A stretch of DNA of 64,000 nt from positions 2,195,293 through 2,259,292 of the forward strand of contig CM042092.1 of the NCBI GenBank assembly GCA_023512835.1. Direction: 5' to 3'. How positions within the stretch are numbered: position 1 is the stretch's first letter; every line of letters begins with the position of its first letter. The notes beneath the pieces are model-generated. The model saw only the letters and a list, made by a program, of their open reading frames with translations. It did not search any database and was not told the origin of the DNA. The translations under genes were made by a program, and so were the position numbers. Below, piece by piece: positions 22,323-33,524 of the stretch. This DNA is from Taxillus chinensis (lineage: Eukaryota > Streptophyta > Magnoliopsida > Santalales > Loranthaceae).

Positions 22323-22454
22323 GGGGGGGGGGGGGGGGGGGGGACATAGAAGGGTATCAAGGTATGAGTGAAGATATGCTTAATTTTTTTTTAGGGGGGG
22401 GGGGGGGACATAGAAGGGTATCAAGGTATGAGTGAAGATATGCTTGATTTTAAA
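22323..22454. repeat. direct duplication of a poly-G-led unit of about 70 bp
   Basis: A run of 21 G (22323-22343), then ACATAGAAGGGTATCAAGGT, ATGAGTGAAGATATGCTTAA and T's, is followed by a second copy starting with 14 G (22394-22407) and the same unique sequence. Confidence 0.85.
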
Positions 22455-23060
22455 AAAAAAAAAATCAATTAGAACATAATTGTATTGAGAGAGACGGCTA
22501 TCTCTCGAACGGCTATTTTTTTATTTTATATTTTGTCTACCAATAAAATTACTCTTACTCAGGTTCCTATCACAAATCTTAGCATTAAGAGAGAGACAAG
22601 TCCTACCTTTCTCGTAAAACGTGCTTCAACCTTCAACAAGCATTCAACCTCATTGATTCAAGCTTTTCATTGTTTGTTTCTTGTATTCTAGAGAGATCGA
22701 GGAAAAGGAAGTTCTCATTACAATAGCTTCCCACTTTATGTGTAATGATTATAATAACAAATTGAGTGTTTGAACTATTCATAAATCATTGTAAATCAAT
22801 AAGCTTCAAAAAAAATATAAATGAAAGTTTCACGATTCCCACTTCCGAATTGTTTACTTTATTGCAATTAAAGATTTGCATGTGCGTGATAAACTCTCAA
22901 ACTTTAAAAAGAGATCTATTAACCCCCCCCCCCTTTCTATATCCTCTTAGGGACCAACACCTTTCAATAAGCTTAAGTAGGAGAGAATGATATTATATAT
23001 AAAAAATAATTCTATTCTACCGCAAATACGATCATGTTCTTTTCACATACAAGAGAATGA

Positions 23061-23322
23061 TATGACATATAAAAAATAAAATAAAATAAAATAATTTTTT
23101 TATATTGTTTCTAGTTTTATATTATTTTTTATTTCTTTGGAGTTTTCATGTTTGCCTATAAATAAGCAATAGAGTTTTGTTTAGGGATATCTCATACATT
23201 ATTCAACTTTTAATAATTTTATATTCATTTTTATTAATATAATCTTTGGTTTGCTTTGATTAACAACCTATGTAAGAGATCTGATGATTATAATCGATCT
23301 CTTGTTGTTCTTTGCTTTCGCG
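23061..23322 (+). repeat. probable right LTR remnant of the decayed gypsy
   Basis: Resembles 16581-16793. It contains TATAAATAAG at 23157-23166, a possible TATA box. Confidence 0.5.
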
Positions 23323-24900
23323 TGACGTCAAGATCTCACGTTCTATAATACCTCCTTCTAGCAAAATTATATATGTATGATTTTTTTTTTGTGTATGTGA
23401 GATAACTATTATAACATGATTTTGTATGTTTTATTAATCAAAACCGCATAGTATAGAACAAGGAGTGGAGTATATTACTATTATACCAGGTTTTTGCATG
23501 TCAAGATATTCACCTTCTCCCAATATATATTTGATGTGGAGTGGAGTCATAAATTACCATTACGGAACGGATGTATTTTCTCCGAAACAAGTCGAGCGGC
23601 TTGGCTTTTGGAAGGCTTTCAAGAGTTTCAATATAATCCTGCAAAAAAAAAAAAACCTATATGAACCCTTGTTTTTTTCCCCAATACCCACCAACCTACC
23701 CCTCTTATTTCCTGATGTACCTGGATTTCAGTTGCTTAACCGAAATATCTGCATCAATGCCACGGAGAATGTGTAGCGTACTCACAAAATCTTTGTGGCG
23801 CCCCACCTTTGCCTGCAAGTTTTTCTTTTAAATTCGGTTTCTTCCCAAAAACATTTGAAACTAAGAGGGTGTTATGGCGATCCAGTTCCTTTTGTTTATA
23901 AGCTCATGTTTTATATGTAAAATAACGTTTAGGACAACCCTTTTTTTATCATTTCTAATCAATTTATAAGCATATGTTGTTTATAAAAATAACATTTCCA
24001 AAATCGGAAGGCCAAAATGCTCACCAGCCATCTAGGGGACTCGGAATGAAGCGAGAGACCAGAAGCGAGTGGTGCATGGCACCGGTCCCTGCAACCATTT
24101 TTTTTTTTCAAATAGTTAGCCTAATAGCTTTCATTCATGGATTTCGAAAATGAATGAAACCCATCCTATTTGAATCAGAAATTACTAGTTAGAGCGAGAG
24201 TTCTCCACGTTACTACGGACCCGACTAACAGCGCAGTCGAAGACCCACAAACAATCATGAGCTGCAGGGCAAGAAATAGAATCATAGTTTCTGTTTTTTA
24301 CTTAGGTGAACACTCCATAAATAATGGACGGTTGACCCTTAAACTATCAAGAACCATATATACCAAAATGACAACCAAATTCATAGTGGGATAGTGATGT
24401 GACGACACTTTAAACCGTAAATGATATTTTAAAATTTTTTCCATGTCATGTCGTATCCTCCGACTCCCAATCCAACTAAGTCATCTAGCTATAAATATTT
24501 ATTCAAAATTATAAATGCAGAAATTTGCATTACGTTGTTACCTGATTTGCCGTTGTGAGACATCCACGGAGGTTCTTGGGAGCAATCTCAAGCAATGAAA
24601 ACCGGGACCTGTTCATCCAAGAGGCTTAAGTCAAGGTGAAAACAATACGAAGTTAACCGATGGCTTTGCCCAGGGATTCTAAAGCTAATCAGGATATGAA
24701 TAAAATTAACTAGTTCTCATTTGCGAATCGGTACCACATAAGACAAGATCCCTATGCCGTAGCCTGTCAAAAACCTTCCCGCGTCAAGAATAACGGCTCC
24801 CTGGGAAAATAAAATATATGTATATTTGTATGTGACTAAAAATTTGAGTCATCGCAAAAATTGAATTATAATTATCACGATACTTATAAGTGTCACGATT
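23323..24900. other. no gene recognised
   Basis: AT-rich sequence with two short open frames (23465-23776 and 24170-24394) that show no domain. It ends at the truncated left end of TRIM 2. Confidence 0.4.
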
Positions 24901-25007
24901 AAAGCCCGATTAAGTGTCACGATATCGTCCGCTTTGGGCTCGCCACATCGGCCCGCACGGCTTTAAAACACGTCGTAACATTTAAAGCTTTGTTTCTTCT
25001 TATATAT

Positions 25008-25393
25008 TGTCACGGACCGAGGCTTATCCTAGCATACTTAGGCCATCTTGGGGTATTTCCCCTTTGTAAAGTGTTGTACTTAGCTTATAGAGTAAGTTGT
25101 AGAGATTTTATGTTTTGATCATATATGATGTCTCCTGGCGACATAGCCAGGAAAAGTGTTAACATCTATATGTAGGGGAGTGATGTTGTAAAGCTTTCAA
25201 GCATTCAATACAATCGTTTGTTGCCTTCGTTTAAATCGATCTTCCGCTAAGCGCTTCCCTACACAATTGCTTTACAACGGATCGATGGGTTCAGATCCAA
25301 ATGCGACGAGTTAGGCTGACCTAGCGTTCCTTCGTACGGGTGGGAACTAGGTGCCGCACGGGTTAAGTCGCTATAAAGGCTGACCCCGTGACA
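25008..25393 (+). repeat. 5' LTR of gypsy A, 386 bp
   Basis: Differs from the 3' LTR at GCCAGG/GCCGG, TTAGGCTG/TTAGGGCCG and AAAGGCTG/AAAGGCCG only. This implies a recent insertion. Confidence 0.95.
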
Positions 25394-25395
25394 AG

Positions 25396-25406
25396 TGGTA
25401 TCGAGC
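25396..25406 (+). other. primer-binding site of gypsy A, variant TGGTATCGAGC
   Basis: It lies two bases after the LTR. The usual iMet complement is TGGTATCAGAGC, so one A is missing within a CAG. The same variant is seen in TRIM 2. Confidence 0.85.
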
Positions 25407-25566
25407 ACGGTTGGTGCTAAAGTTCGGTGGAACAATCAAAACTACGAGACGGTGTAAAAATGACAAATGGAGGATCCGTTGTCATTAGTGGTGGCGACCA
25501 CGAAGGCCGCGACAAGGAGCACCACGCTAAGGAACGGAGGAGAGATAAGTCCGTTTCGAGGGAAAC

Positions 25567-25855
25567 ATGTCCTTGGAGAGTCGGCTAGCCAAATTGGAGT
25601 TGGCGTTAGCCGAACGGATGGAGGTGGTCGAGGAGCACACCGAAAGCATCGAAAAGCCGGACTCCGAGGGTGAGGAAAGCTATGGGAGGATGCAAGGGCT
25701 TCTCAACTCCGTCATGGACGACATGAACTCTCGATTTGAGGGCTTGAAGGGTTCTCTCATGTCCCAAATCCTGGCGATGCAAGAGGAAATCAAAGAGATC
25801 AAGGCGGATTGGTCTCTCCGTAAGATGGCGATCACCCAAGGTGGCGTTGGCGGCC
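25567..25855 (+). pseudogene. Gag N-terminal part of gypsy A
   Basis: Starts MSLESRLAKLELALAERMEV and continues with a charged coiled region (MQEEIKEIKADW). Gypsy B cuts it at 25860 after the duplicated ATTCC. The rest resumes at 35771. Confidence 0.8.
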
Positions 25856-25860
25856 ATTCC

Positions 25861-28096
25861 TGTCACGCCCCGAATTCCGGGGAACCCGGAACCGGGTACA
25901 TGACTTCCCCTTGCCCGCACCCGAAAGGTCAAGGGGTTGGTGACTAGCACCAATAGAGACTACACCGCTGGTCTTGTCTCAAATATGCAACCCTGTACGA
26001 TCATACACCAAGGGTAATCCTGTACTTTCCCATATACCATCATGCATACAAAGAGTCAAACAATCATACGAGACATCACATCATATAGGATGCAAATACA
26101 ATCGTCCACGGACCCATGTCCGGGATATCACATAAAACAATACGAGAATATAATCGTATCATACATCGAGTAGTGGGCGTCCTCCTGGAAGAAAGTCCTC
26201 CACTAGTCTCGGGTCACACCTAAAAAAGGTAAACAACAAGTAGGGGTGAGCGACAAGCTCAGTAGGTGACCCCAACACTCCACATCATGCAACACATATA
26301 AGTCTATACTATATGCTTAGTGTACTCGTGCACCGTGTAGTGTGCACAATCATCAGGACTCAGCCTGCAACAAACATCAGGACAACTTGTCCACAATCCT
26401 CCATGGGATCCCGACTCAGGGCACTCGGCCCTAGCTCCACGAGCTCAACGGCTCAACTCAGGCCTTAGCTTGTCCACGCGCAATATGCCCGGCCACGGTC
26501 GCCACACGGCCTGCCATCGGTGCATATGCCTGCCACGTCAACCACATAGCACCATCGGTGCATCACGGTGAGAACCCAAACAAGTCACGGAGTCCATGCC
26601 CCAATACCTCACACCAACATACTAACATTAGTATGGCATGTCATTTTCAATATTCCTTTGGAACTGTAGCCAGTCTTCCCAAGTAAATCCTCAATCCTTG
26701 ATTTATGAAGGAAGTACCCATAGCAGCTATTTTCTCGAAATCAAAAGTCCCGGCATTGGGTTCCCATAGCATAAATAAGATAATCTGATTTTTGGGGATT
26801 TTTCTGAGACGTTTAACCTCACTTTCCAAAAATTCACCACTACGAACTTTTGGGTTTTTCCGAAATTTTACACTAAAACCCAATTTTCACATTTTGAAAT
26901 AGTGGGAATTAATTTTTCTAGTATTTTTCTTTGAATCCAAATGGGGGGTATTTCGTTATTTACATTGTAACTTAAGTATAGTACTTAAATGTGTAGATGG
27001 GTATAGGTTGCAATGTAAATAGGTCCAGTCCAGTCAAATCGTATTTCGAATCGCCAGGTGAAACTACATTTTCGAATCGCATTTCGAATCTCGTTTGAAC
27101 CGCCTTCGACTCTCGAACCTACACTCGAACTACCTTCGAAAACTACCTTCGAAGTACCCATGAACTACCTTCGAAACTCCCTTCAAGCACCTTCGAACCT
27201 TGAAACGATACTCGAAAATTTCACATTCGACACTCGAAATTACACTACATCGAACCTACCTTCGAACCTTCGAACCTTCGAAACGATACTCGAAAATTTC
27301 ACATTCGAAATTTTCAATTTCGATCGATCTCATCGGTGTTTTCTCTACCCGGTTCACGACGATTCATTGTTCATCATCGTTTTTCACCGTTTTCGCTGGA
27401 TTCAACCGGAATCTCATAAAACTCATACCTAATACTATATCTTAGGTTTTAAATCACGTCTTACCCCTCGAACGCATTTAAATACAAGATTCAACCCAAA
27501 ATTGGTTTTTCCCCAAATTCTAGGGTTCAACACGAATTTGCATGATTTCATCAAATTCTTACATGTTAATCCAAAAAAAACAGCAAGAAAAGGGTGAAGA
27601 ATCAGTGGAACACCTACTTGGAATGATTCTTGATGTTCGAACGAGCTCAAAACGCCCCAAATCGCCAAGGCCTCCAAGCTTCCTTCTCTCTTTCTCTCTC
27701 TAAGCTCTCCAACGCAAATTCAGAAATGCTCAAACGTAACGTGGAAGCTCTCTTTCCCCTATTTATATTTTTGCACCAATCGACCTAGTCAACCATTGAC
27801 CCGATCAATAATTAACCTCCAAGGTCCCGAACTCCAAATTGAGTCAAACTACAGTCAAAACGCTCGAAATGACGAGCACAATACTACACAGATATTAGTA
27901 CACCCAAATGACCGCTCAAACGCAAAGTCAACCAATAGACCCCGAAAAGTCAACAATCGGGTCAAACGGGGCCCCGACTCGGAATCGGGCCCAAGTACAG
28001 TCAAAATGCTCACATTGACGGCTACACTACCGTCCTGATAGTTACATTCCCATAGAATGACTATCTCTCAAGACTACCCAAATACGAGTCTTTACA
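25861..28096 (-). repeat. 3' LTR of gypsy B, 2236 bp
   Basis: Colinear with 33525-35765. Differences are small and mostly at CAG/CTG/CCG sites. Its minus-strand TATAAATAGGGG is at 27757-27768. Confidence 0.95.
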
Positions 28097-28109
28097 TCCT
28101 CCCCACCTT
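28097..28109 (-). other. polypurine tract of gypsy B
   Basis: Minus-strand AAGGTGGGGAGGA immediately precedes the 3' LTR. Confidence 0.85.
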
Positions 28110-28352
28110 AGGACTTTTCGTCCTCGAAAATAAAACACATGCCCAAATGACATAGCAAAATTCAAGCTCAATGTCCCAACAACAAAACATCAAACATGGT
28201 CACCGATCACACATGTGCAATGCAACTCGCAACAAGCCAAAGGGCTGACAAAATCCAACAACAACAAGCTAGACCACATCTCAAACAACATATGCAAAAC
28301 AAATGCATAAAACATAACTCATACCTCAAGGAAGGTCCTCACATCTGTCACC

Positions 28353-28869
28353 TCACGACTGATCGTCCTCGAACAGCTCAGGATGAAGAACCCGCATCCG
28401 GCTCTCTTTCTCCCAAGTCTGCTCCTCCATGCCTCGGTGTCGCCATAACACCCGAACTAGTGGGATCGTCTTGCCCCGCAAGACCTGGTCCCGCTTGTCC
28501 AAAAATCGTGCCTGGCATCTCAACGACGGCACCATCGTCGCCCAAGTCGATCTCGCGATAGTCCAACACATGAGAAGGATCGGGTGATACCGTCTCAACC
28601 GAGACACATGAAACACATCATGTACCCTGCGCTAACTCCGGTGGCAAAGCTAACCGATAAGCCACTGCGCCCACGGTGGCAACAATCTCAAACGGCCCCA
28701 CAAAACGAGGGGAAAGTTTGGATCCACGTCCAAACCTCCGATGCCCTCGACGCGGCGAAACCCGCAAAAATACACGGTCACCCACTTCAAACCGCAAGGG
28801 TCGACGCCTCGGTCCGCGTAGGACTTCGCCTCTACTGCGCTGTCAACATGCGGCCGTCGAATCACTGCA
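28353..28869 (-). pseudogene. gypsy B integrase C-terminus with chromodomain-like tail (broken)
   Basis: Read across frames it contains the GPF-like and VFHVSRLRRYHP segments normal for the integrase C-terminus. Then comes VLWRHRGMEEQTWEKESRMR followed by HPELF, the chromodomain-type ending seen in Tekay-like chromoviruses. Confidence 0.8.
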
Positions 28870-29777
28870 CTATCTCTCGTGGTCTCTCGAACCATATCGG
28901 GACCGAGAACCGCTGTCTCCCCGTCGTGCCCAACACAAGGGTGATCTACAAGGCCGCCCATATAGCGCCTCATACGGAGCCATCCCAATCGTGGCCTGAT
29001 AACTGTTGTTGTAAGAGAACTCCACCAAAGGAAGGTGAGTCTCCCAACAACCTCCAAAATCTAGGACACAGGCACGCAACATATCCTCGAGCGTCCGAAT
29101 CGTCCGCTCGGGATGGCCATCCGTCTGCGGATGAAAGGGCAGACCGAGGTTCACCCTAGTGCCCAAAGCTCGCCGCAATCGTCTCCAAAACCGAGAGGTG
29201 AACCTCGCATCCCGATCGGATACAATAGACAATGGGACTCCATGCAACCGCACAATAACATCAATATACCTCGTCCCAAAGTCCTCACCGGGTCTGTCTC
29301 TCGAATCGGAATAAAATGCGCCGATTTGGTCAATCGGTCCACAATAACCCATATAGTGTCGTGTCCCCTGGAACGAGGAAGTCCAGTGACAAAATCCATG
29401 GTCACGTGGTCCCATTTCCACTCGCACCGGCAATGATCGCAACTCACCACCGCTCTCGGGTGCTCCGCCTTGACCTCTTGACAGGTCAAACACCTCCTCA
29501 CAAAATCAGCAATGACCTTCTTCAGGCCTGGCCACCAAAACGCCTCCTCACGGCATGGTACATCTTGGTCCCACCAGGATGTACGCCTAACCTCGACCTG
29601 GTGAAATTCCCGAAGAACCTCCTCCTGAAGAGAAGTGGGAACTATCAATCTACCCCTATACCGCAAGACGTGCTCGCATCCTCGGTCCACCGTAGAAGAT
29701 ACCTGCCCGGTCGAATCCGTCGCGGATGACCTCACAATCAATGTCCCCCACTGGTCCTCTATGATCCTGTGTCGCAT
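28870..29777 (-). pseudogene. gypsy B integrase (broken)
   Basis: The zinc region is partly readable ([20 protein letters not shown]). The core has [20 protein letters not shown] (first Asp), then [13 protein letters not shown] (second Asp) and [20 protein letters not shown] (catalytic Glu region), then [16 protein letters not shown]. These are strong gypsy integrase signatures. Two overlapping frames carry them. Confidence 0.92.
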
Positions 29778-29789
29778 CTCTGGGGATCG

Positions 29790-31251
29790 CTACAACAACA
29801 CCGAGGGTCCCTCGCCCCTCGCCGGTCACCATTTGTAACCTCATTGCCGCCAACTGACCCATCATCTCCCATTCCTTAATGGCACAATGGGCCACCACGG
29901 CCCTGCTCTTCCTACTCGAGCATCTGCCACCACATTACCCTTCCCCAGGGGTATACATCATATCAAACCGAAACCCAGCAGGTACTCCACCCACCGCCTC
30001 CGCCTAAGGTTCAAGTCTCGCCGAGAGAAGATATCTCGCAAGCTCTTGTGGTCCGTATACACCACAAACTTCTCCCCAAGGAGATAATGTTGCCAGCTCT
30101 TAAGCGCAAAGATCATCGCAGCCCAACTCCAAATCATGCGTGGGATAGCTCTGCTCATGTGGTCTCAATCGCCTAGACCCATAAGCAATCACCACCGCGT
30201 CTGCATCAACACACAACCAAGTCCCACCCTGGAAGCATCACAATACACCTCGAAAGGCACACCCTCCCGTGGAAGAATCAAGATAGGTGCCGAGGTCAAT
30301 CGTGCCTTCGACTCCATGAAAGCACTCTCACACGCATCGGACCAAATGAAAGGAACTCCCTTCCTAGTCAAGTGTGTCATAGGAGCCGCCAACCGGGAAA
30401 AATCCTCCACGAACCTCCGATAATAGCCTGCCAAACCAAGGAAGCTACGAATCTCAAACACATTCGTGGGCCTCTTCCACGACATGATCGCCTCAATCTT
30501 CTCAGGATCCACCGTGATACCCTCCGAAGATACCACATGCCCCAAGAAGTGCACTGCCGCAACCAGAAGTCACATTTTGTGAACTTCGCATACAACCGAT
30601 GCTCTCGCAAGGTCCGCAACACAACCTGCAAATGCTCCTCATGCTCCCTCTTGGTCGTCGAATAGACCAAAATATCATCGATGAACACCACAACGAACAT
30701 ATCTAAAAATGGAGCAAACACCTGGTTCATCAATCCCATAAACACTTCTCTGGAGCATTCGTGAGCCCAAACGGCATCACAAGCCACTCATAATGCCCAT
30801 AGCGACAACCGAATGCGGTCTTTGGGATATCTGCCTCCCTACCCCTCAACCGATGGTATCCAGATCTCAAGTCTATCTTGGAAAACCATCTTGCACCTCG
30901 AAACCGATCAAACAGGTCATCGATCCTCGGCAATGGATACCTGTTCTTCACATCACACTGGTTCGGCTTAGGTAGTCTATACATAGCCGAAGTGAACCAT
31001 CCGCCTTCTTGGCGAACAACACCTGGAGCGCCCCACGGTGAGCTACTCCGCCTGATAAAGCCTCGCGCCAATAGGTCATCTATTTGTCTCTTGAGCTCTC
31101 TAAGCTCTGTCGGTGCCATCCTGTAGGCCGCTAACCTGATCGGTGTTGTCCCTGGCAACAACTCGATCGAAAACTCTACCTCCCTCACGGGTGGCAAACC
31201 GACCAAGTCCTCGGGAAACACATCCGGGAACCGATCTACAATGGGTGGCAA
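29790..31251 (-). pseudogene. gypsy B reverse transcriptase and RNase H (broken)
   Basis: RT begins with [20 protein letters not shown] and [19 protein letters not shown], then [13 protein letters not shown] and [10 protein letters not shown]. After a frame change it continues FIDDILVYS, then [11 protein letters not shown] and [12 protein letters not shown]. RNase H has [15 protein letters not shown], then YTDHKSLRDIF after another change. The stretch after IDYR is garbled around a CAGCTG site. Confidence 0.92.
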
Positions 31252-31314
31252 AACAGCCTTCCCCCTCTCTCCTCCCCGTCAACCAATGTCAAGCTGGCTA
31301 ACCGGTGGGTCACA

Positions 31315-31749
31315 TCACCCCACCCATGCCTCAATGGTCCCAACCTTGCATGCCTCCTCGGTCCACTCACCCACAAAGACACCCCGCGTGCCCCCTGGTG
31401 TGAGGAACGTCACACGCCGTTGAAAACAATCAATCTTGGCCTCCATGGAGACTAACCAGTCCATACCCAGGATAACATCGAAATCATCTAACTCCATGAT
31501 ATACAAATCACACAACAGGTTAACACCCCCAAGTGTTACCTGACAAGCACGACAGATACTCTCAAGTATCACAATTCCACCCAAAGGTGAAGCAACCATC
31601 GAGACCGACTCCTGTCTCCCTGGTCTAACTCTAATCCAACCACCGTAGCATACGAAATAAAAGAATGGGTAGCACCAGGATCAATCAAAATCGAACAAAT
31701 AGTATGAGAAATGATGATGGTACCTCTCACCACCGAAGGTCCTGCTCTG
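31315..31749 (-). pseudogene. gypsy B protease region (broken)
   Basis: The readable part is LDDFDVILGMDWL, the conserved end of plant gypsy aspartic protease. Upstream, the expected D[ST]GA site is recognisable only in broken frames. Confidence 0.7.
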
Positions 31750-33140
31750 CCTCATCCACCTGGTGGAACCTCGCCTCTCGCTGGTGAGGGCAAAAGTCCT
31801 CCCTCGTGGTCCACCGCCACTAGCCTGGCCCATTGGGGCCTTGCCCCGCCGATCAACATGACCCTGAGCCTCCCGCCGAGGCCGCCGCACCGCAGTCGCA
31901 TCTGCGTGCTCTGTGCCGGCGGCACCGACCTCTCGAGATGGAGCCCCACTCCTCTCGTCCCCGATCTCTCGGACGAGGGCCTACACCGCCTGGTTGAGCT
32001 AAGGGTAACACATTCCCTAGCTCCATGTCCCACCTTCCCACATCGGAAGCATGTCATCTTTTTCCTTGGGGCGTCTCTCGAGACATGCCCGGTCAAACCA
32101 CAACTCCAACAGTACCTGGCCTCCTGGGGCCGAACTCTCACGGGGTCCCACCGCCTGGCTAGAAACCCTCGCACCTGCCTCCTCTCAGCCGAGCGGCACC
32201 GCTCTCCCCACTCGCCTCTTCTTGCTCGGACCGCCGAACCGCCCGGCCCTCGAGCTCTCGCCGATCCCGACCTCGCTCAATAATGATCGCCTTGTCGACC
32301 GCCTCCCCGTAGGCCGGTCAACCGCATCGGTTCCATTGTCTTTTCAAAGATGACCTCAAGCCCTGAATGAAGTCCTGCGTCTTCCGGCCTTCCTTTTCCC
32401 AAGACTCCAGGAGCAAACCGCCCCAAAATCGTGAAGGCTTGCACATACTCCCCCACAGTCATGCTACCCCGCACCACTCATAATACTCTCTACGTCGAGT
32501 ATATCGCAACGAGCTGGGAAAATACTCCCCAAAGAAGCGCTCAACAAACTCTCTCCAGCTCATCCGATCGCCATGGACAGCTCTAGTGGATTCCCACCAC
32601 CTGCGTGGGATACCCAACAGATAGTGCGTCGCCACGCGCACCCGCTCCTCATCCTGGCACCCCAATCATCTCAAAGATGTCCTCTCGTCCATCTAATCCA
32701 GTCCTCGGCTACCTCAGGCCGTGAACCATCCTCAAAAGTCCTGGGTGCATGTTTCAAAAACCGTGCAGCCCCAATCCACTCCTCGTCGTGTTGGCTCTAT
32801 CACGACCTCCCGTTGTTGCACATCCTGCACCACCCTCGCCTCCTCGCCGCTCGAGGTCGTAGTGGTCGCCGAGGCCGCTGTTGCCTCTTTAGCTCATCCA
32901 CCTCTCTAGCCATATCCCTCATCGAGCCCCGCATACCCTGCATGGCCTCCTCGCAATCGAATCAATACCCTGAGCCAAATCAGGTCCCACAACGGGAGCC
33001 GACGATCTCTGCTGCGGGCTCTGCTCGCCCCCGGTGCCCCGACTCTATCGTGGGCTCCTCTGCCCGGGCCTTGGCCTCGGACGGCTCTCCTCGGTGGTGC
33101 CATCACACCTGGCCACAACAACAAACAACAAACGGTCAAT
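31750..33140 (-). pseudogene. gypsy B Gag (broken)
   Basis: The Gag capsid motif is LGIPRRWWESTRAVHG then SWREFVERFFGEYFP. The nucleocapsid has two knuckle-like stretches, CWSCGLTGHVSRDAP (altered) and CFRCGKVGHGARECV (intact CCHC). Several frame changes separate the parts. Confidence 0.88.
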
Positions 33141-33509
33141 AAGACAAACAGCCATCAAAGGCACAACCGACTTGTAGGTTCTCACCACACGACCCGTAGG
33201 TCCATACCATGCATATAGCATCGTGTCCCCCATCAGGGTACACCAAATCCGGTCCTGGCTCTCACGGCCACGTGCCATCCCTGGCACCACATACGAGCAC
33301 ATCACACACAAAGACAATCTAGTGCCCTATATGCACACAATCATACCACTAGCAATGCACTCTATGTATGCTCCTAGGATGATCTAACCGACACCAACAT
33401 AACCTAGAATACCTATAAGGACTGCGTTGATCAGGCGCCCTCCTTACGGTTTTCCAAGTCACATGGAATCAATTAACCACCCCTCACTAACCTAGGTCCA
33501 CTAGACCAT

Positions 33510-33521
33510 GCTCTGATACCA
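33510..33521 (-). other. primer-binding site of gypsy B
   Basis: Minus-strand TGGTATCAGAGC lies three bases inside the 5' LTR; canonical iMet-tRNA type. Confidence 0.92.
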
Positions 33522-33524
33522 ACT

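Larger units (their letters stand above)
16581..23322 (+). mobile_element. decayed Ty3/Gypsy element (LTR-like ends, gag and pol relics)
   Basis: Two related segments at 16581-16793 and 23061-23322 share TTTCTTTGGAGTTTT and a TAAATAAG..AGAGTT stretch. They also share ATATCTCAT(A)ATTATTCAACTTTT-like sequence and similar right ends. I read them as remnants of the two LTRs. Between them are a gag relic at 17256-17438 and an RT/integrase relic at 21609-21975, both plus strand and in the expected order. The interior also holds a TRIM and a hAT MITE. True ends and target duplication are not visible, and pol is mostly deleted. Joining these parts into one element is an inference. Confidence 0.5.

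Noticed and set aside
28196..33142. Many plus-strand open frames across gypsy B (for example 28584-29159, 31711-32283, 32573-33142)
   Set aside because: They are antisense shadows of the minus-strand gag-pol, which carries the recognisable motifs.
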